Shown here: in pieces, positions 25,126 through 34,361 of the stretch
Layout of the letters: each line of letters starts with the position of its first letter
Position numbering within the stretch: position 1 is the first letter of the stretch
Source of the DNA: Litchfieldia salsa
GTDB taxonomy: Bacteria > Bacillota > Bacilli > Bacillales > Bacillaceae_L
Direction of reading: 5' to 3'
NCBI RefSeq assembly: GCF_900104555.1
Contig: NZ_FNJU01000013.1
Coordinates: 1 to 64,000, forward strand
DNA length: 64,000 nucleotides
Notes under the pieces: model-generated
What the model was told of the DNA's origin: nothing
Databases searched by the model: none
Seen by the model: the letters and a program-made list of their open reading frames with translations, nothing else
Position numbers and translations under genes: made by a program

Positions 25126-26082
25126 ATGCCAGCTACAAAGAATATAAAAATTGGTGTTATAGGCTTAGGAGCGATTGGTGATCGTTTAATCGGTTCTTTT
25201 GTAGAACATCCTGAGATAGAAGTTGTTGCTGTTTGTGATACCAATGTAGAAAGAACAGAAAGCATGGTTCAAAAGCTTGAAGCTGTAAAAGGTTATACAA
25301 ACTATAAAGAGATGCTTGAAGAAACAAAGTTAGACTTAGTATATATTGCTGTTCCACCTAGATATCATCATCAAATTGCCTTAGAAGTTATAGAAAAAGG
25401 AATACATATATTGTGTGAGAAACCTTTAGCAAATTCAGTTGAAGAAGCGAAGGACATGATGGAAAAAGCCCAAGGTAAAGGAATCATTCAAGCGATGAAC
25501 TTTCCACTAAATTATAGTCTTGGAGCAAATACATTTAAGAAAATGGTTATGGATGGATATGTTGGTCAATTACGTAAATTAGAGCTTTCCATGCATTTTC
25601 CACAATGGCCAAGATTTTGGCAACAAAATGATTGGGTTGCTAGTAGAGAACAAGGCGGATTTGTCCTAGAGGTTGGTGTACACTTTATTCAACAAGCCCA
25701 AAGGATATTTGGAAGCATCACCCCACTACAAAGCTATTTAGAATTGCCTGCTGATTCAACTAAATCTGAAGTTGGAATCTCTGCATACTTAGAACTGGAG
25801 AACGGAGTTCCGTTCGTAATCAATGGGTTAAGCGATATTGCTGGAGACGAGAGGATTTCTTTTACAGCATATGGAACAGAAGGAACCTTGTCATTAGTCA
25901 ATTGGTCCGAACTTGAGGGTGGTAAGCTTGGTGGACCTATTCAAACGATTGAGGCAACAGAACAATCTTCAAGTCTTCTAACCAACTTAATCAAAGCACT
26001 AAACGGAGAAGAAGCAGAGCTTTATGACTTCACTGCAGGATATGAAGCACAAGTAGTATTAGAAAAATTAAGAAATCGTTAA
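25126..26082 (+). CDS. Gfo/Idh/MocA family NAD(P)-dependent oxidoreductase
   Basis: 318 residues. The N-terminal Rossmann motif is IGVIGLGAIGDRLIG (residues 6-20), followed by the family's CEKPLA motif (Lys near 99) and a C-terminal alpha/beta domain with EVGVHFIQQ. Members oxidise or reduce sugars, inositols or related compounds with NAD(P). No sugar-pathway gene is adjacent, so the substrate is open. The ATG follows GGGGAGGAA. A long terminator follows. Confidence 0.88.
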   Translation: MPATKNIKIGVIGLGAIGDRLIGSFVEHPEIEVVAVCDTNVERTESMVQKLEAVKGYTNYKEMLEETKLDLVYIAVPPRYHHQIALEVIEKGIHILCEKPLANSVEEAKDMMEKAQGKGIIQAMNFPLNYSLGANTFKKMVMDGYVGQLRKLELSMHFPQWPRFWQQNDWVASREQGGFVLEVGVHFIQQAQRIFGSITPLQSYLELPADSTKSEVGISAYLELENGVPFVINGLSDIAGDERISFTAYGTEGTLSLVNWSELEGGKLGGPIQTIEATEQSSSLLTNLIKALNGEEAELYDFTAGYEAQVVLEKLRNR

Positions 26083-26155
26083 AATAAGTAAAAAGAGCTG
26101 CCCATAAAGCCTATATAATAGGCTCTAATAGGACAGCTCTTTTTACTTATTTTAG
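26083..26155 (+). terminator. Terminator of the Gfo/Idh/MocA gene
   Basis: AAATAAGTAAAAAGAGCTG pairs with CAGCTCTTTTTACTTATTT, enclosing a second small hairpin (AGCCTAT/ATAGGCT). The T-tract is within the 3' arm. Confidence 0.85.
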
Positions 26156-26175
26156 TTCTTATTGCTAACAACTAA

Positions 26176-26192
26176 TTGAAAATGATTTTCAA
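26176..26192 (+). promoter_or_regulatory. Fur box before the siderophore ATPase operon
   Basis: TTGAAAATGATTTTCAA is a perfect palindrome around one centre base and matches the Fur consensus (GAAAATGATTTTC core). It lies about 215 bp before the ATPase start; two TTGACT -35-like hexamers (26198, 26210) follow it. The rest of the 26193-26404 leader is AT-rich with no convincing gene. Confidence 0.8.
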
Positions 26193-26404
26193 AGTCATTG
26201 ACTTACATATTGACTTAAAATAGACTTATATAGAAGATTGTAATAAAAGATAAGCTCTTATTGGTATGTTAAACAAAATAAAGGTTCTATATATCGATCG
26301 CCATGGGAAATTATATTACTTTCAGTCCCTGTGTTTTTATTTATTTACTTATTATTTAATAGCAGAAACTTATAGATAACAGATGAGGGAAAGGAGCGAA
26401 TACT

Positions 26405-27217
26405 ATGCATGCCTTAGAAACAAAAGAGCTAACACTATCATATGGTGGTGATTCTTTAATTATTGAGGAATTAGACCTTACCATTCCAAAAGGAGAAATC
26501 ACCGTATTCATTGGGGGAAATGGATGTGGGAAGTCAACATTATTGAGATCTCTAGCCAGGCTAATGAAGCCACAAAAGGGTTCTGTATTACTAGAAGGCT
26601 CCCTGGTAGCGAAGCTTCCAACAAAGGATATTGCAAAAAAGTTAGCGATTTTACCTCAAGGTCCTGTCGCTCCTGAAGGGCTTACCGTTCTTCAACTAGT
26701 AAAACAAGGAAGGTATCCTTATCAAAATTGGCTAAAACAATGGTCAGAAGAAGATGAAAGAGAAGTAAATAAAGCACTAGAAGCAACAGGTATGAAGGAA
26801 CTGGCAGAAAAGCCTGTTGATTCGCTTTCTGGTGGTCAAAGACAAAGAGCTTGGATTGCGATGACATTAGCTCAGCAAACTGAAATTATATTGCTAGACG
26901 AACCTACCACATATTTAGATATGACCCACCAGATTGAAATCTTAGATTTACTCTTTGAATTAAATGAGAAGGAAAAGAGAACAATCATCATGGTGTTACA
27001 TGATTTAAATTTGGCCTGTAGATATGCCCATCACATTGTAGCCATTAAGGATAAAAGGATTTTTGCTGAAGGTAAGCCTGAGCATGTGATCAATTGTGAG
27101 CTAGTTAAAAACGTTTTTGATATGAATTGTGAGGTAACAATTGATCCATTATTCGGCACACCTCTTTGCATTCCGCATGGAAAAGGACGCTGTATCTTAA
27201 ACAAAGTAGGTGTGTAG
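26405..27217 (+). CDS. yusV: Iron-siderophore ABC transporter ATP-binding protein (YusV-like)
   Basis: 270 residues. Walker [10 protein letters not shown] (about 38-46), signature [10 protein letters not shown], Walker [13 protein letters not shown] and the H-loop (MVLHDLN) are intact. The FecE/FhuC class energises siderophore import through FecCD-type permeases. No permease or binding protein is adjacent, as with B. subtilis YusV, an ATPase shared by several siderophore systems; the C-terminal [17 protein letters not shown] also fits that group. A Fur box upstream supports iron control. The ATG follows GGAAAGGAGCG. An FhuF-like gene follows immediately. Confidence 0.88.
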   Translation: MHALETKELTLSYGGDSLIIEELDLTIPKGEITVFIGGNGCGKSTLLRSLARLMKPQKGSVLLEGSLVAKLPTKDIAKKLAILPQGPVAPEGLTVLQLVKQGRYPYQNWLKQWSEEDEREVNKALEATGMKELAEKPVDSLSGGQRQRAWIAMTLAQQTEIILLDEPTTYLDMTHQIEILDLLFELNEKEKRTIIMVLHDLNLACRYAHHIVAIKDKRIFAEGKPEHVINCELVKNVFDMNCEVTIDPLFGTPLCIPHGKGRCILNKVGV

Positions 27218-27221
27218 AAGA

Positions 27222-27989
27222 GTGAGAGATAGATTACTTGCAGAAGAGATCACAGAATTAAAGCAATATCGATTAGGTGAGGCTGGAGACGATAACGAAT
27301 TTATTGTTCCATTACAAGAACTATTGTTAAGCGAAAATTTAGCAGCTTTTTTAAGTAAAGTTCAAGTGAAAATGAATGCGCCAGATTTATTAGTAGCAGC
27401 TTCTATGTTTGCTAAGAGATATGGTTTTTTTGCCGCGCTTAGCTTATATTCGATGACGGTGTTAAATAAAAGGCTAGCAACTTCGCTCGACAATGTTTCA
27501 TTAGATGTAAATGAAGAAGGAGATATTTGGCTCCCAACGTTTATTTTTAGTGATTTAAAAGTAGAGCTTCCTGAAGCGAACAATCGAAATGAATGGCGAG
27601 AGACAGCAATAGGAGCGATTTTCAAAGAAAACATCAATCCGGTTATAGACCAACTAGCCAAAGTGACAAAGGTATCTAAGCAAATATTGTGGGAAAACGT
27701 AGCAATCTATATCTTTTGGTTTTATGAAAGAATGCTCGAGGAACATACAGAGGATGAGGTTGTAAAAAGAATACGAGATGACTTCTCTTACGTCGTTGAA
27801 GAAGCAAGTGGAGAATTATTTGGAGAATATCGTTCTAACCCTCTAAAGAAATTTTATCGTGAGAAGGTAAGTGTTCCTGGATCCGAACAAGAAGTCAGAA
27901 TCCGTACAACATGCTGCCTTTATTATAAAACCAATGAAGAACAAGCAAAATGTATCTCTTGCCCTTTGCAATATAAAAAATGTAATTAA
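27222..27989 (+). CDS. FhuF-like siderophore-iron reductase
   Basis: 255 residues. Most of the chain is a helical IucA/FhuF-type domain; the C-terminus holds a Cys-Cys-x11-Cys-x2-Cys cluster (CCLYYKTNEEQAKCISC), the unusual [2Fe-2S] ligand set of FhuF (x10 in E. coli). FhuF reduces ferric siderophores in the cytosol after import, which suits its position 4 bp after the siderophore ATPase. GTG 27222 is chosen because TAGGTGTG precedes it at a normal distance; GTG 27210 in frame is an alternative. Confidence 0.82.
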   Translation: MRDRLLAEEITELKQYRLGEAGDDNEFIVPLQELLLSENLAAFLSKVQVKMNAPDLLVAASMFAKRYGFFAALSLYSMTVLNKRLATSLDNVSLDVNEEGDIWLPTFIFSDLKVELPEANNRNEWRETAIGAIFKENINPVIDQLAKVTKVSKQILWENVAIYIFWFYERMLEEHTEDEVVKRIRDDFSYVVEEASGELFGEYRSNPLKKFYREKVSVPGSEQEVRIRTTCCLYYKTNEEQAKCISCPLQYKKCN

Positions 27990-28053
27990 TATTGATTTCA
28001 AAAAAATGTTGATTGCCTATTTTAATTATCTACTTTAAACAGGTGTACAGTTA

Positions 28054-28182
28054 GTTGATTGGAACGGAAGGTGTGTGACTCCTGCGGGATGCGCAGGATA
28101 TCCCATGAGACCCGTTAAAATCAAAGCGACGAGGAGGCTCATCACCTGCCCCGCGGAAAGCACACACTGGAGTGCAAATCAA
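28054..28182. repeat. GC-rich palindromic repeat, family C (copy 1)
   Basis: About 129 bp bounded by GTTGATT and AATCAAC. The core (GACTCCTGCGGGA ... GAGGAGGCTCA ... CCCGCGGAAAG) is related to but distinct from family B, and is a type widely scattered in Bacillaceae genomes. A second, inverted copy is at 37350-37490. Confidence 0.75.
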
Positions 28183-28223
28183 CATACCTAGTTTGAACAA
28201 CAGACTTTAAGAAAGGAAGTGGG

Positions 28224-28472
28224 ATGTTGGATCAGAAACTAAAAGACCAATTTGATGGACTAATAGAAAAATATACAGAGCTAATGATTGGAGAAAGTAC
28301 CCCAGAGTTGACTGAAAAAGTGAAAACCTGGGCTCTCTATTCACATATAGCAAAATCTATGCCACCACTTGTAAAGCATTGGAATGAAACTTATCCTGAT
28401 GCTAAAGAAGGAATGAAAGAATTAATTGCCGAAATCAAAGAACTAAACGAAGAACATCGCGCAAAAAAGTAA
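28224..28472 (+). CDS. yusU: YusU-like small protein (DUF2573)
   Basis: 82 residues, charged and helical, with no membrane segment. Length, sequence style (MPPLVKHWNETYPDAKEGMKEL) and position beside yusV match B. subtilis YusU. Function is unknown. The ATG follows AAGGAAGTGGG. A strong bidirectional terminator separates it from the convergent coat genes. Confidence 0.75.
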   Translation: MLDQKLKDQFDGLIEKYTELMIGESTPELTEKVKTWALYSHIAKSMPPLVKHWNETYPDAKEGMKELIAEIKELNEEHRAKK

Positions 28473-28483
28473 TTCAATACAAT

Positions 28484-28532
28484 AAAAAAGAAGCTGATCC
28501 TTGTCTATCACGAGACCAGCTTCTTTTTTATA
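28484..28532. terminator. Bidirectional terminator between yusU and cotF-like genes
   Basis: AAAAAAGAAGCTG...CAGCTTCTTTTTT, a stem of about 13 bp with A and T runs on both sides, lies between convergent genes. Confidence 0.88.
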
Positions 28533-28537
28533 TACTA

Positions 28538-28891
28538 TTATTGAATCATATTACCATGAGTAGGAAATTGTGTAGTTGTGTAATTATAAAATTGCTGATG
28601 CTTTTGTTGAACCTTTTGCTGATCCTCAGCATCAAGCTTGTACCAACCATTCTTATACATCAAATTAAACAATTGACGTTGGCAATCTTGAGTTTCATTG
28701 AAAATTTGACGGATATCTTGATAAAGAGCTTCATGGCTCATTTCATTTAAAGAAGTACAATAAGCATCTGTCATGTACTTCTCTGTTGCAAGCATATCAT
28801 TTAAGAAATCACGATCATTCATTTCAGGTGTTTTCGGTACAGTTGATTTTGGGTTTTTAATAACGTTTGAATTTTGATTTTGTTGTTGCAT
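28538..28891 (-). CDS. CotF-family spore coat protein
   Basis: 117 residues. A polar Gln/Asn-rich head leads into the CotF domain (about 25-95: NDRDFLNDMLATEKYMTDAYCTSLNEM), a helical bundle found in spore coat protein CotF and its relatives. The tail is Tyr/Gln-rich, as in coat proteins. The ATG follows AAGGAGGG. It is second in a two-gene unit with the related gene at 28917-29252. Confidence 0.85.
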   Translation of the reverse strand: MQQQNQNSNVIKNPKSTVPKTPEMNDRDFLNDMLATEKYMTDAYCTSLNEMSHEALYQDIRQIFNETQDCQRQLFNLMYKNGWYKLDAEDQQKVQQKHQQFYNYTTTQFPTHGNMIQ

Positions 28892-28916
28892 ACGTTTCCC
28901 TCCTTAATAACAGTAA

Positions 28917-29252
28917 TTATTGTTGTTGTTGTTGTTGTTGCATCTGCATGTTTGATTGAGACTGTGATGGCTGATTAGTGTTATCTAAATGACCTAGGAT
29001 CGTGCGATAATGACGTTCATGCATTTCGCAAGCCTGCTTCATCGCCTGTGCAATCTCAGGGATTTGACATTGTCCTTCTAAAAAGTGTGCCTTTTTTAAA
29101 GCAGTTAAATTCCAAGACATCATATCTGTCAGATAAAGTACATCCTTAGTTGACAACACTTGTGGTGGTTGTGATTGAATGTTTTGTTGGTTTTGTTTCA
29201 TTGTGTTAGGTATTGTTTGTTGATTTTGATTTTGTTGCTGTTGACCTTGCAT
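28917..29252 (-). CDS. CotF-like spore coat protein with polyglutamine ends
   Basis: 111 residues. The middle (about 35-90: STKDVLYLTDMMSWNLTALKKAHFLEGQ) is a CotF-like helical domain; both ends are Gln-rich and the C-terminus is a run of glutamines encoded by a CAA repeat (28918-28940). The position next to proline dehydrogenase corresponds to yusN, a CotF paralogue in B. subtilis. The ATG follows TAGGAGGG. Its product and that of the next gene may form a pair. Confidence 0.8.
   Translation of the reverse strand: MQGQQQQNQNQQTIPNTMKQNQQNIQSQPPQVLSTKDVLYLTDMMSWNLTALKKAHFLEGQCQIPEIAQAMKQACEMHERHYRTILGHLDNTNQPSQSQSNMQMQQQQQQQ
28918..28940. repeat. CAA trinucleotide microsatellite in a coat gene
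   Basis: Plus strand ATTGTTGTTG..., encoding the C-terminal Gln run of the CotF-like protein. Such runs can change length by slippage without a frameshift. Confidence 0.8.
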
Positions 29253-29368
29253 AGAAACCCTCCTATGTAGTAAATATGTTCGATGTTTCGATACTATCTT
29301 TCCTTAAGAATCGTTTTACTATTCATTAAAACTTTATATAAGTCTTATTGAGAAATGGAGGCTTAAAC

Positions 29369-30286
29369 ATGGAACAATTAATGAGAAACTTCTTTCTATT
29401 TTTATCAAAAAATAAACCGCTTACAAAGGTTGCAAGGAAATATGGATTAAAATTTGGTGCATCTCGATTTGTAGCTGGTGAGAGTATTACTCAAGCGGTC
29501 AAAACCATTAAAGAATTAAACTCAAAGAACTTATCTGTCACTTTAGACTACCTTGGAGAATTTGTGGATAATGAGGTAGAAGCAAATTTAATAGCTGATC
29601 ATTCAATTTTAGCAATTGAAGCTATTGGTAAGGAAAAATTAAATTCACAACTCTCGTTAAAACTAACGTCAATGGGACTCGATATTTCAGAAGAAGTAGT
29701 CATTAATAATATGCGAAGAATTCTAAAGGCTGCAAAAGAACATGATGTGTTTGTCACAATTGACATGGAGGATTACTCGCGTTGTCAGAAAACAATTGAT
29801 GTATTTAAAAAGTTGAGGAAAGAATTTGATAATGTTGGAACAGTCATTCAAGCCTACTTGTATCGTACAGTAAAGGATATTGAAGAGTTAAATGAATATA
29901 AGCCAAACCTTAGATTAGTTAAAGGGGCTTATAAGGAAGCAGCAGAAGTTGCCTTCCCGATGAAGAAGGATGTGGATGAGAATTTTAAGAACATCATAAA
30001 AATGCACTTGCTTAACGGCAATTTTACAGCAGTGGCTACGCATGATGATGAAATGATTGAGTATACGAAAAGGTTAGTTAAAAAACATCATATTAAGCAA
30101 GAACAGTTTGAATTTCAAATGTTATATGGAATTCGTTCTGAAAGACAAGAAGAGCTAGTGAAAGAGGGATATGCCATGAGAGTATATGTCCCTTTTGGTA
30201 CAGATTGGTACGGTTATTTTATGCGAAGACTCGGAGAACGACCTGCAAATGTGGCATTTGTTTTAAAAGGAATTTTTAAGAAATAA
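29369..30286 (+). CDS. fadM: Proline dehydrogenase
   Basis: 305 residues, the single-domain bacterial PRODH barrel. Signature stretches are VTIDMEDYSR, YLYRT, RLVKGAYKE and the C-terminal Y-x-x-R-R-L-x-E-R motif (YFMRRLGERPAN). It oxidises proline to pyrroline-5-carboxylate using FAD at the membrane. ATG 29369 follows TGGAGG; an in-frame ATG 21 bp earlier has none. The symbol reflects its place next to fadNAE, as B. subtilis yusM/fadM; the gene is also called putB in other loci. It is transcribed separately from fadN here, with yuzL in between on the other strand. Confidence 0.9.
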   Translation: MEQLMRNFFLFLSKNKPLTKVARKYGLKFGASRFVAGESITQAVKTIKELNSKNLSVTLDYLGEFVDNEVEANLIADHSILAIEAIGKEKLNSQLSLKLTSMGLDISEEVVINNMRRILKAAKEHDVFVTIDMEDYSRCQKTIDVFKKLRKEFDNVGTVIQAYLYRTVKDIEELNEYKPNLRLVKGAYKEAAEVAFPMKKDVDENFKNIIKMHLLNGNFTAVATHDDEMIEYTKRLVKKHHIKQEQFEFQMLYGIRSERQEELVKEGYAMRVYVPFGTDWYGYFMRRLGERPANVAFVLKGIFKK

Positions 30287-30298
30287 TACTATAAATGA

Positions 30299-30325
30299 GG
30301 GGCTAATGAGACGAACATTAGCCCC
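30299..30325. terminator. Hairpin between proline dehydrogenase and yuzL
   Basis: GGGGCTAATG-AGACGAA-CATTAGCCCC, a perfect 10-bp stem lying between convergent genes; no long T-tract. Confidence 0.6.
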
Positions 30326-30336
30326 AACTTACTGTT

Positions 30337-30486
30337 TTAAAATTGATCTTGTGTAGAATCTGAACCATATTGTTGATTTGTTGTTTGTGTTTTTCCACTA
30401 TGTTCTCTAGTATGTGGACCAGCATTCCCTTTAACACTTGCCGCACTCACAGCTGCTTTGGATGGGTTTTTATCTCTTTTTGCCAT
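30337..30486 (-). CDS. yuzL: YuzL-like small protein
   Basis: 49 residues, basic and Ser/Gln-rich, with the KNPSKAAVSAASVKGNAGP stretch characteristic of the Bacillus YuzL family. Function is unknown; the low-complexity composition resembles small spore proteins. The ATG follows GGAGGTGATAC. B. subtilis yuzL also lies in the yusL-yusM neighbourhood. Confidence 0.8.
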   Translation of the reverse strand: MAKRDKNPSKAAVSAASVKGNAGPHTREHSGKTQTTNQQYGSDSTQDQF

Positions 30487-30665
30487 GTGTATCACCTCCA
30501 CTTGTTATAGTCACCATTTTACTTAAAACCATACTTTTGCCTTTATGAAATGCAGCCTGGGGTTTAGTTTGTTAACAGATTTTTCAAAAAAATATTGCGA
30601 GAAGTAAGAAAATCCTATATATTAGAAGTAAGAAATCCATATTTAAGCGGATCTATTTTTTTAAG

Positions 30666-30690
30666 TATAAAATGAATGAGTATTCATTCA
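30666..30690 (+). promoter_or_regulatory. FadR operator at the fadNAE promoter
   Basis: TGAATGAGTATTCATTCA (30673-30690) fits the B. subtilis FadR consensus TGAATGAMTANTCATTCA except for G at the M position, and is a clean palindrome. It begins just after a TATAAA -10-like element (30666-30671) and 27 bp before the fadN start. Long-chain acyl-CoA would release the repressor. Confidence 0.88.
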
Positions 30691-30716
30691 AACTGCATGC
30701 TGAGGGGGAACGATGG

Positions 30717-33101
30717 ATGATAAAATCGATTAAGAAAGCGGCTGTTCTTGGTTCTGGAGTAATGGGCTCAGGTATTGCTGCACATTTAGCTAACATTGGT
30801 ATACCCACATTATTATTAGATATAGTACCGCGTGAGATTAATGAAAACGAAAAAAAGAAAGGGCTTACAACTGAAGATAAAGCTTTTCGAAACCGATTCT
30901 CTGAGACGGCGGCAAAAAAATTATTAAAACAAAAACCAGCTCCTTTAACAGTAAAAGATAACTTATCCTTAATTACAACAGGAAATTTTGAAGACGACAT
31001 GGGCAAGCTCGCTGATGTTGATTGGGTTATTGAGGTAGTTGTTGAAAACCTTGAAATTAAAAAAAAGCTATTTGAAACAGTAGATCTATTCCGAAAACAC
31101 GGGAGTATAGTTAGTTCAAATACATCAGGGATCTCGGTCGATGCGATGATAGAAGGACGTTCCGAGGATTTTAAGAATCACTTTTTAGGTACACATTTTT
31201 TTAATCCACCTAGATACTTAAAGTTATTGGAATTAATTCCGACGAAACATACGAACCAAGAAGTTCTTAGTTTTATGAAGACGTTCGGGGAGGATCATCT
31301 AGGAAAAGGTGTGGTTATTGCAAAGGATACACCAAACTTTATTGCAAACCGAATTGGTACTTATGGGCTACTTGTGACAGTAAGAGAAATGTTAAAAGGT
31401 GGTTATAGTGTAGGAGAAGTTGATTCGGTAACAGGCCCTCTAATAGGTCGTCCAAAGAGCGCAACCTTTAGAACACTTGATGTGGTTGGGCTAGATACCT
31501 TTGTTCATGTAGCTAATAATGTATATGAACAGGTAGAAGGAACAGAAAAAGAAGTGTTTAAGATTCCTAGTTTTATAGGTAAGATGCTCGAACAGGGGTG
31601 GATAGGGAGTAAATCAGGTCAAGGATTCTTTCTGAAAAAGGGAAAAGAGATTCTAGAACTTAATCCCAATACACTTGAATATGAAGAAAGAAAGAAACTA
31701 TCTTCTCCTATAATTGAGATGAGTAAGCAGCAAAAAGGGCTTAACAACAAAATGAAAACGCTTATATATGGTGGAGACCGTGTTGGAAATTTGTTATGGA
31801 ATATTACTAGTCCCACTCTCATCTACTCAGCTACTCTGCTAGGGGAGATTGCAGATGATATTGTTGCCATTGACCAAGCGATGAAATGGGGATTTGGTTG
31901 GGAGTTAGGTCCATTTGAAACATGGGATGCAATCGGTTTGGAACAATCAGTTGAAAAGATGAAAGTAGAGGGTATAGACATTCCAGACTGGATTTTAGAG
32001 ATGCTTGAAAATGGATTTACATCATTCTATAAAAAAGATCTTAATGGAATCTCATATTTTCATAAAGGTGAATATGTGGGAATAAACAGCAATCATAAAA
32101 ATATTCATATTAAACGTTTGAAAGAAGAAAAAGGTGTTATTAAAAAAAACAGTGGTGCTAGCTTAATAGACCTTGGTGATGATGTAGCACTATTAGAATT
32201 TCATTCACAAAGCAATGCGATTGGGCTTGATATCATTCAAATGATCAACTTTGCTGTTGAAGAGGTTGATTGTAACTACAAAGGACTTGTAATCGGAAAT
32301 CAAGGGAAAAACTTCTGTGTTGGTGCAAACCTTGCTTTGATTCTAATGGAAGCACAAGATGATAATTATTTCGAAATTGAAATGGTCGTTCGTCATTTCC
32401 AACAGGCGATGACGAATATTAAATATAGTTCAAAACCTGTAATAGCCGCACCTTTCGGGATGACTCTTGGAGGTGGTGCAGAAATATGCCTTCCTGCTAG
32501 TGCGATTCAAGCTTCAAGTGAGACATATATGGGATTGGTGGAAGTAGGTGTTGGCTTAATCCCTGGAGGTGGTGGGAATAAGGAATTATATATCAATCAC
32601 CTTAATGGGATTCCCAATGGAGTTGAGGTTGATTTGCAAAATGTGGCTAACAAGGTTTTTGAAACAATTGCAACTGCGAAGGTTTCAACGTCTGCTGAGG
32701 AAGCAAGACTTACTAACTTTCTGCAGTCTAATGATGGAGTCAGTGTAAATAGTGACCATTTACTTCACGATGCAAAGCAAAAAGTGATTTCAATGTATAA
32801 CACCGGATATCAGTCTCCAAAGCGAAAGAAGATTCCTATTACAGGTGAGTCTGGTTATGCTGCATTATTACTAGGCGCTCAAACGATGAAATACTCAGGC
32901 TATATATCGGATCATGATTTAAAAATTGCAACAAAGCTAGCTAACGTAATTGCGGGTGGTAAATTACCATTTGGGACTTTGGTTGATGAACAGTATTTAC
33001 TTGATTTAGAACGAGAAGCTTTTTTAAGTCTTGTCGGAGAACCGAAATCGCAAGCTAGAATGCAACATATGTTAGTCAAAGGAAAACCTTTACGTAACTA
33101 A
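30717..33101 (+). CDS. fadN: 3-hydroxyacyl-CoA dehydrogenase/enoyl-CoA hydratase FadN
   Basis: 794 residues. The N-terminal NAD domain has [19 protein letters not shown] (residues about 9-27), followed by the HCDH helical domain (NRIGTYG region) and a C-terminal crotonase-like domain from about 490 with NFCVGANL and GGGAEICL. FadN performs the second and third steps of fatty acid beta-oxidation in the cytosol. ATG 30717 follows GAGGGGGA; the earlier in-frame ATG 30672 lies inside the FadR operator. First gene of fadN-fadA-fadE. Confidence 0.95.
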   Translation: MIKSIKKAAVLGSGVMGSGIAAHLANIGIPTLLLDIVPREINENEKKKGLTTEDKAFRNRFSETAAKKLLKQKPAPLTVKDNLSLITTGNFEDDMGKLADVDWVIEVVVENLEIKKKLFETVDLFRKHGSIVSSNTSGISVDAMIEGRSEDFKNHFLGTHFFNPPRYLKLLELIPTKHTNQEVLSFMKTFGEDHLGKGVVIAKDTPNFIANRIGTYGLLVTVREMLKGGYSVGEVDSVTGPLIGRPKSATFRTLDVVGLDTFVHVANNVYEQVEGTEKEVFKIPSFIGKMLEQGWIGSKSGQGFFLKKGKEILELNPNTLEYEERKKLSSPIIEMSKQQKGLNNKMKTLIYGGDRVGNLLWNITSPTLIYSATLLGEIADDIVAIDQAMKWGFGWELGPFETWDAIGLEQSVEKMKVEGIDIPDWILEMLENGFTSFYKKDLNGISYFHKGEYVGINSNHKNIHIKRLKEEKGVIKKNSGASLIDLGDDVALLEFHSQSNAIGLDIIQMINFAVEEVDCNYKGLVIGNQGKNFCVGANLALILMEAQDDNYFEIEMVVRHFQQAMTNIKYSSKPVIAAPFGMTLGGGAEICLPASAIQASSETYMGLVEVGVGLIPGGGGNKELYINHLNGIPNGVEVDLQNVANKVFETIATAKVSTSAEEARLTNFLQSNDGVSVNSDHLLHDAKQKVISMYNTGYQSPKRKKIPITGESGYAALLLGAQTMKYSGYISDHDLKIATKLANVIAGGKLPFGTLVDEQYLLDLEREAFLSLVGEPKSQARMQHMLVKGKPLRN

Positions 33102-33151
33102 ATGAAGAGAATGATAGATTGTTAGTTTTTTATGAAACAGGGGGGGATTTT

Positions 33152-34327
33152 GTGAGGGAAGCAGTCATTGTAGCTGGAGCAAGAACACCAGTTGGTAAAG
33201 CAAAAAAAGGTTCATTAGCCACTGTCAGACCTGATGATTTAGGTGCACTAGTTGTTCGTGAGACATTGAAGAGAGCAGGGAACTATCAGGGTGAGATCGA
33301 TGATCTGATCATTGGATGTGCAATGCCTGAAGCGGAGCAAGGAATGAACATGGCTAGAAATATAGCTGCACTTGCAGGTTTACCACATACAGTTCCAGCC
33401 ATTACGATTAACCGTTATTGTTCTTCCGGACTTCAGTCAATTGCATATGCAGCTGAACGGATCATGTTGGGACACTCAGATACAATGATAGCTGGTGGAG
33501 CAGAATCGATGAGTCTAGTTCCAATGATGGGGCATGTGGTAAGACCTAATGTTCAGCTCGCTGAAAATGCTCCTGAATATTATATGGGAATGGGTCACAC
33601 TGCTGAACAGGTTGCGATGAAGTATGGCATTAGTCGTGAGGATCAAGATGAATTCGCTGTTTTAAGTCACAAAAAAGCAGCCGCTGCAATCAAAGCTGGG
33701 AAATTTAAGGATGAGATTGTACCAGTAGATGTAAATGTTAAATCGGTTGGAAAAGATTTAAAACTTATTGATAGATCTTATACTTTTTCACAGGATGAAG
33801 GCGTAAGGCCTAACACCACATTAGATGTATTAGCTGGTCTTAGACCCGCATTCTCGGTTACTGGGACGGTCACTGCTGGAAATGCCTCGCAAACGAGTGA
33901 TGGAGCAGCAGCAGTAATGGTTATGGAACGGGAGAAGGCAGAATCCTTAGGATTAACACCGTTAGCAAAATTTAGATCATTTGCTGTTGCTGGAGTACCT
34001 CCTGAAGTGATGGGGATTGGGCCTGTTGCTGCAATTCCGAAAGCATTAAAACTAGCGGGATTAGAGCTTTCTGATATCAACCTCTTCGAATTAAATGAAG
34101 CATTTGCATCACAATCACTTCAGGTCATTCGTGAGCTTGGAATTAATCAAGAGATTGTAAATGTGAATGGTGGAGCAATTGCACTTGGTCATCCTCTTGG
34201 TTGTACTGGAACAAAATTAACACTTACATTAATTCATGAGTTAAAAAGGAGACAGCAACAATTCGGTATTGTCACAATGTGTATTGGCGGTGGGATGGGT
34301 GCTGCTGGTGTATTCGAACTTCTGTAA
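33152..34327 (+). CDS. fadA: Acetyl-CoA acyltransferase (3-ketoacyl-CoA thiolase) FadA
   Basis: 391 residues. Nucleophile Cys90 lies in NRYCSSGLQ; the His of [14 protein letters not shown] and the second Cys in [10 protein letters not shown] complete the thiolase active site. It cleaves 3-ketoacyl-CoA to acetyl-CoA plus a shortened acyl-CoA. The GTG start follows AGGGGGGGA; an upstream TTG in frame is less likely. It starts 50 bp after fadN and 34 bp before fadE. Confidence 0.95.
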   Translation: MREAVIVAGARTPVGKAKKGSLATVRPDDLGALVVRETLKRAGNYQGEIDDLIIGCAMPEAEQGMNMARNIAALAGLPHTVPAITINRYCSSGLQSIAYAAERIMLGHSDTMIAGGAESMSLVPMMGHVVRPNVQLAENAPEYYMGMGHTAEQVAMKYGISREDQDEFAVLSHKKAAAAIKAGKFKDEIVPVDVNVKSVGKDLKLIDRSYTFSQDEGVRPNTTLDVLAGLRPAFSVTGTVTAGNASQTSDGAAAVMVMEREKAESLGLTPLAKFRSFAVAGVPPEVMGIGPVAAIPKALKLAGLELSDINLFELNEAFASQSLQVIRELGINQEIVNVNGGAIALGHPLGCTGTKLTLTLIHELKRRQQQFGIVTMCIGGGMGAAGVFELL

Positions 34328-34361
34328 CGTAAACAGACGATCCAAAAGGAGGATTACTAAG

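Noticed and set aside
26236-26374. Hydrophobic open frame (ends FIYLLFNSRNL) before the siderophore ATPase
   Set aside because: It looks like a membrane segment and could be a permease remnant, but it has no ATG/GTG/TTG start in frame and no ribosome site; a 37-residue ATG ORF at 26265 in another frame is equally unsupported.
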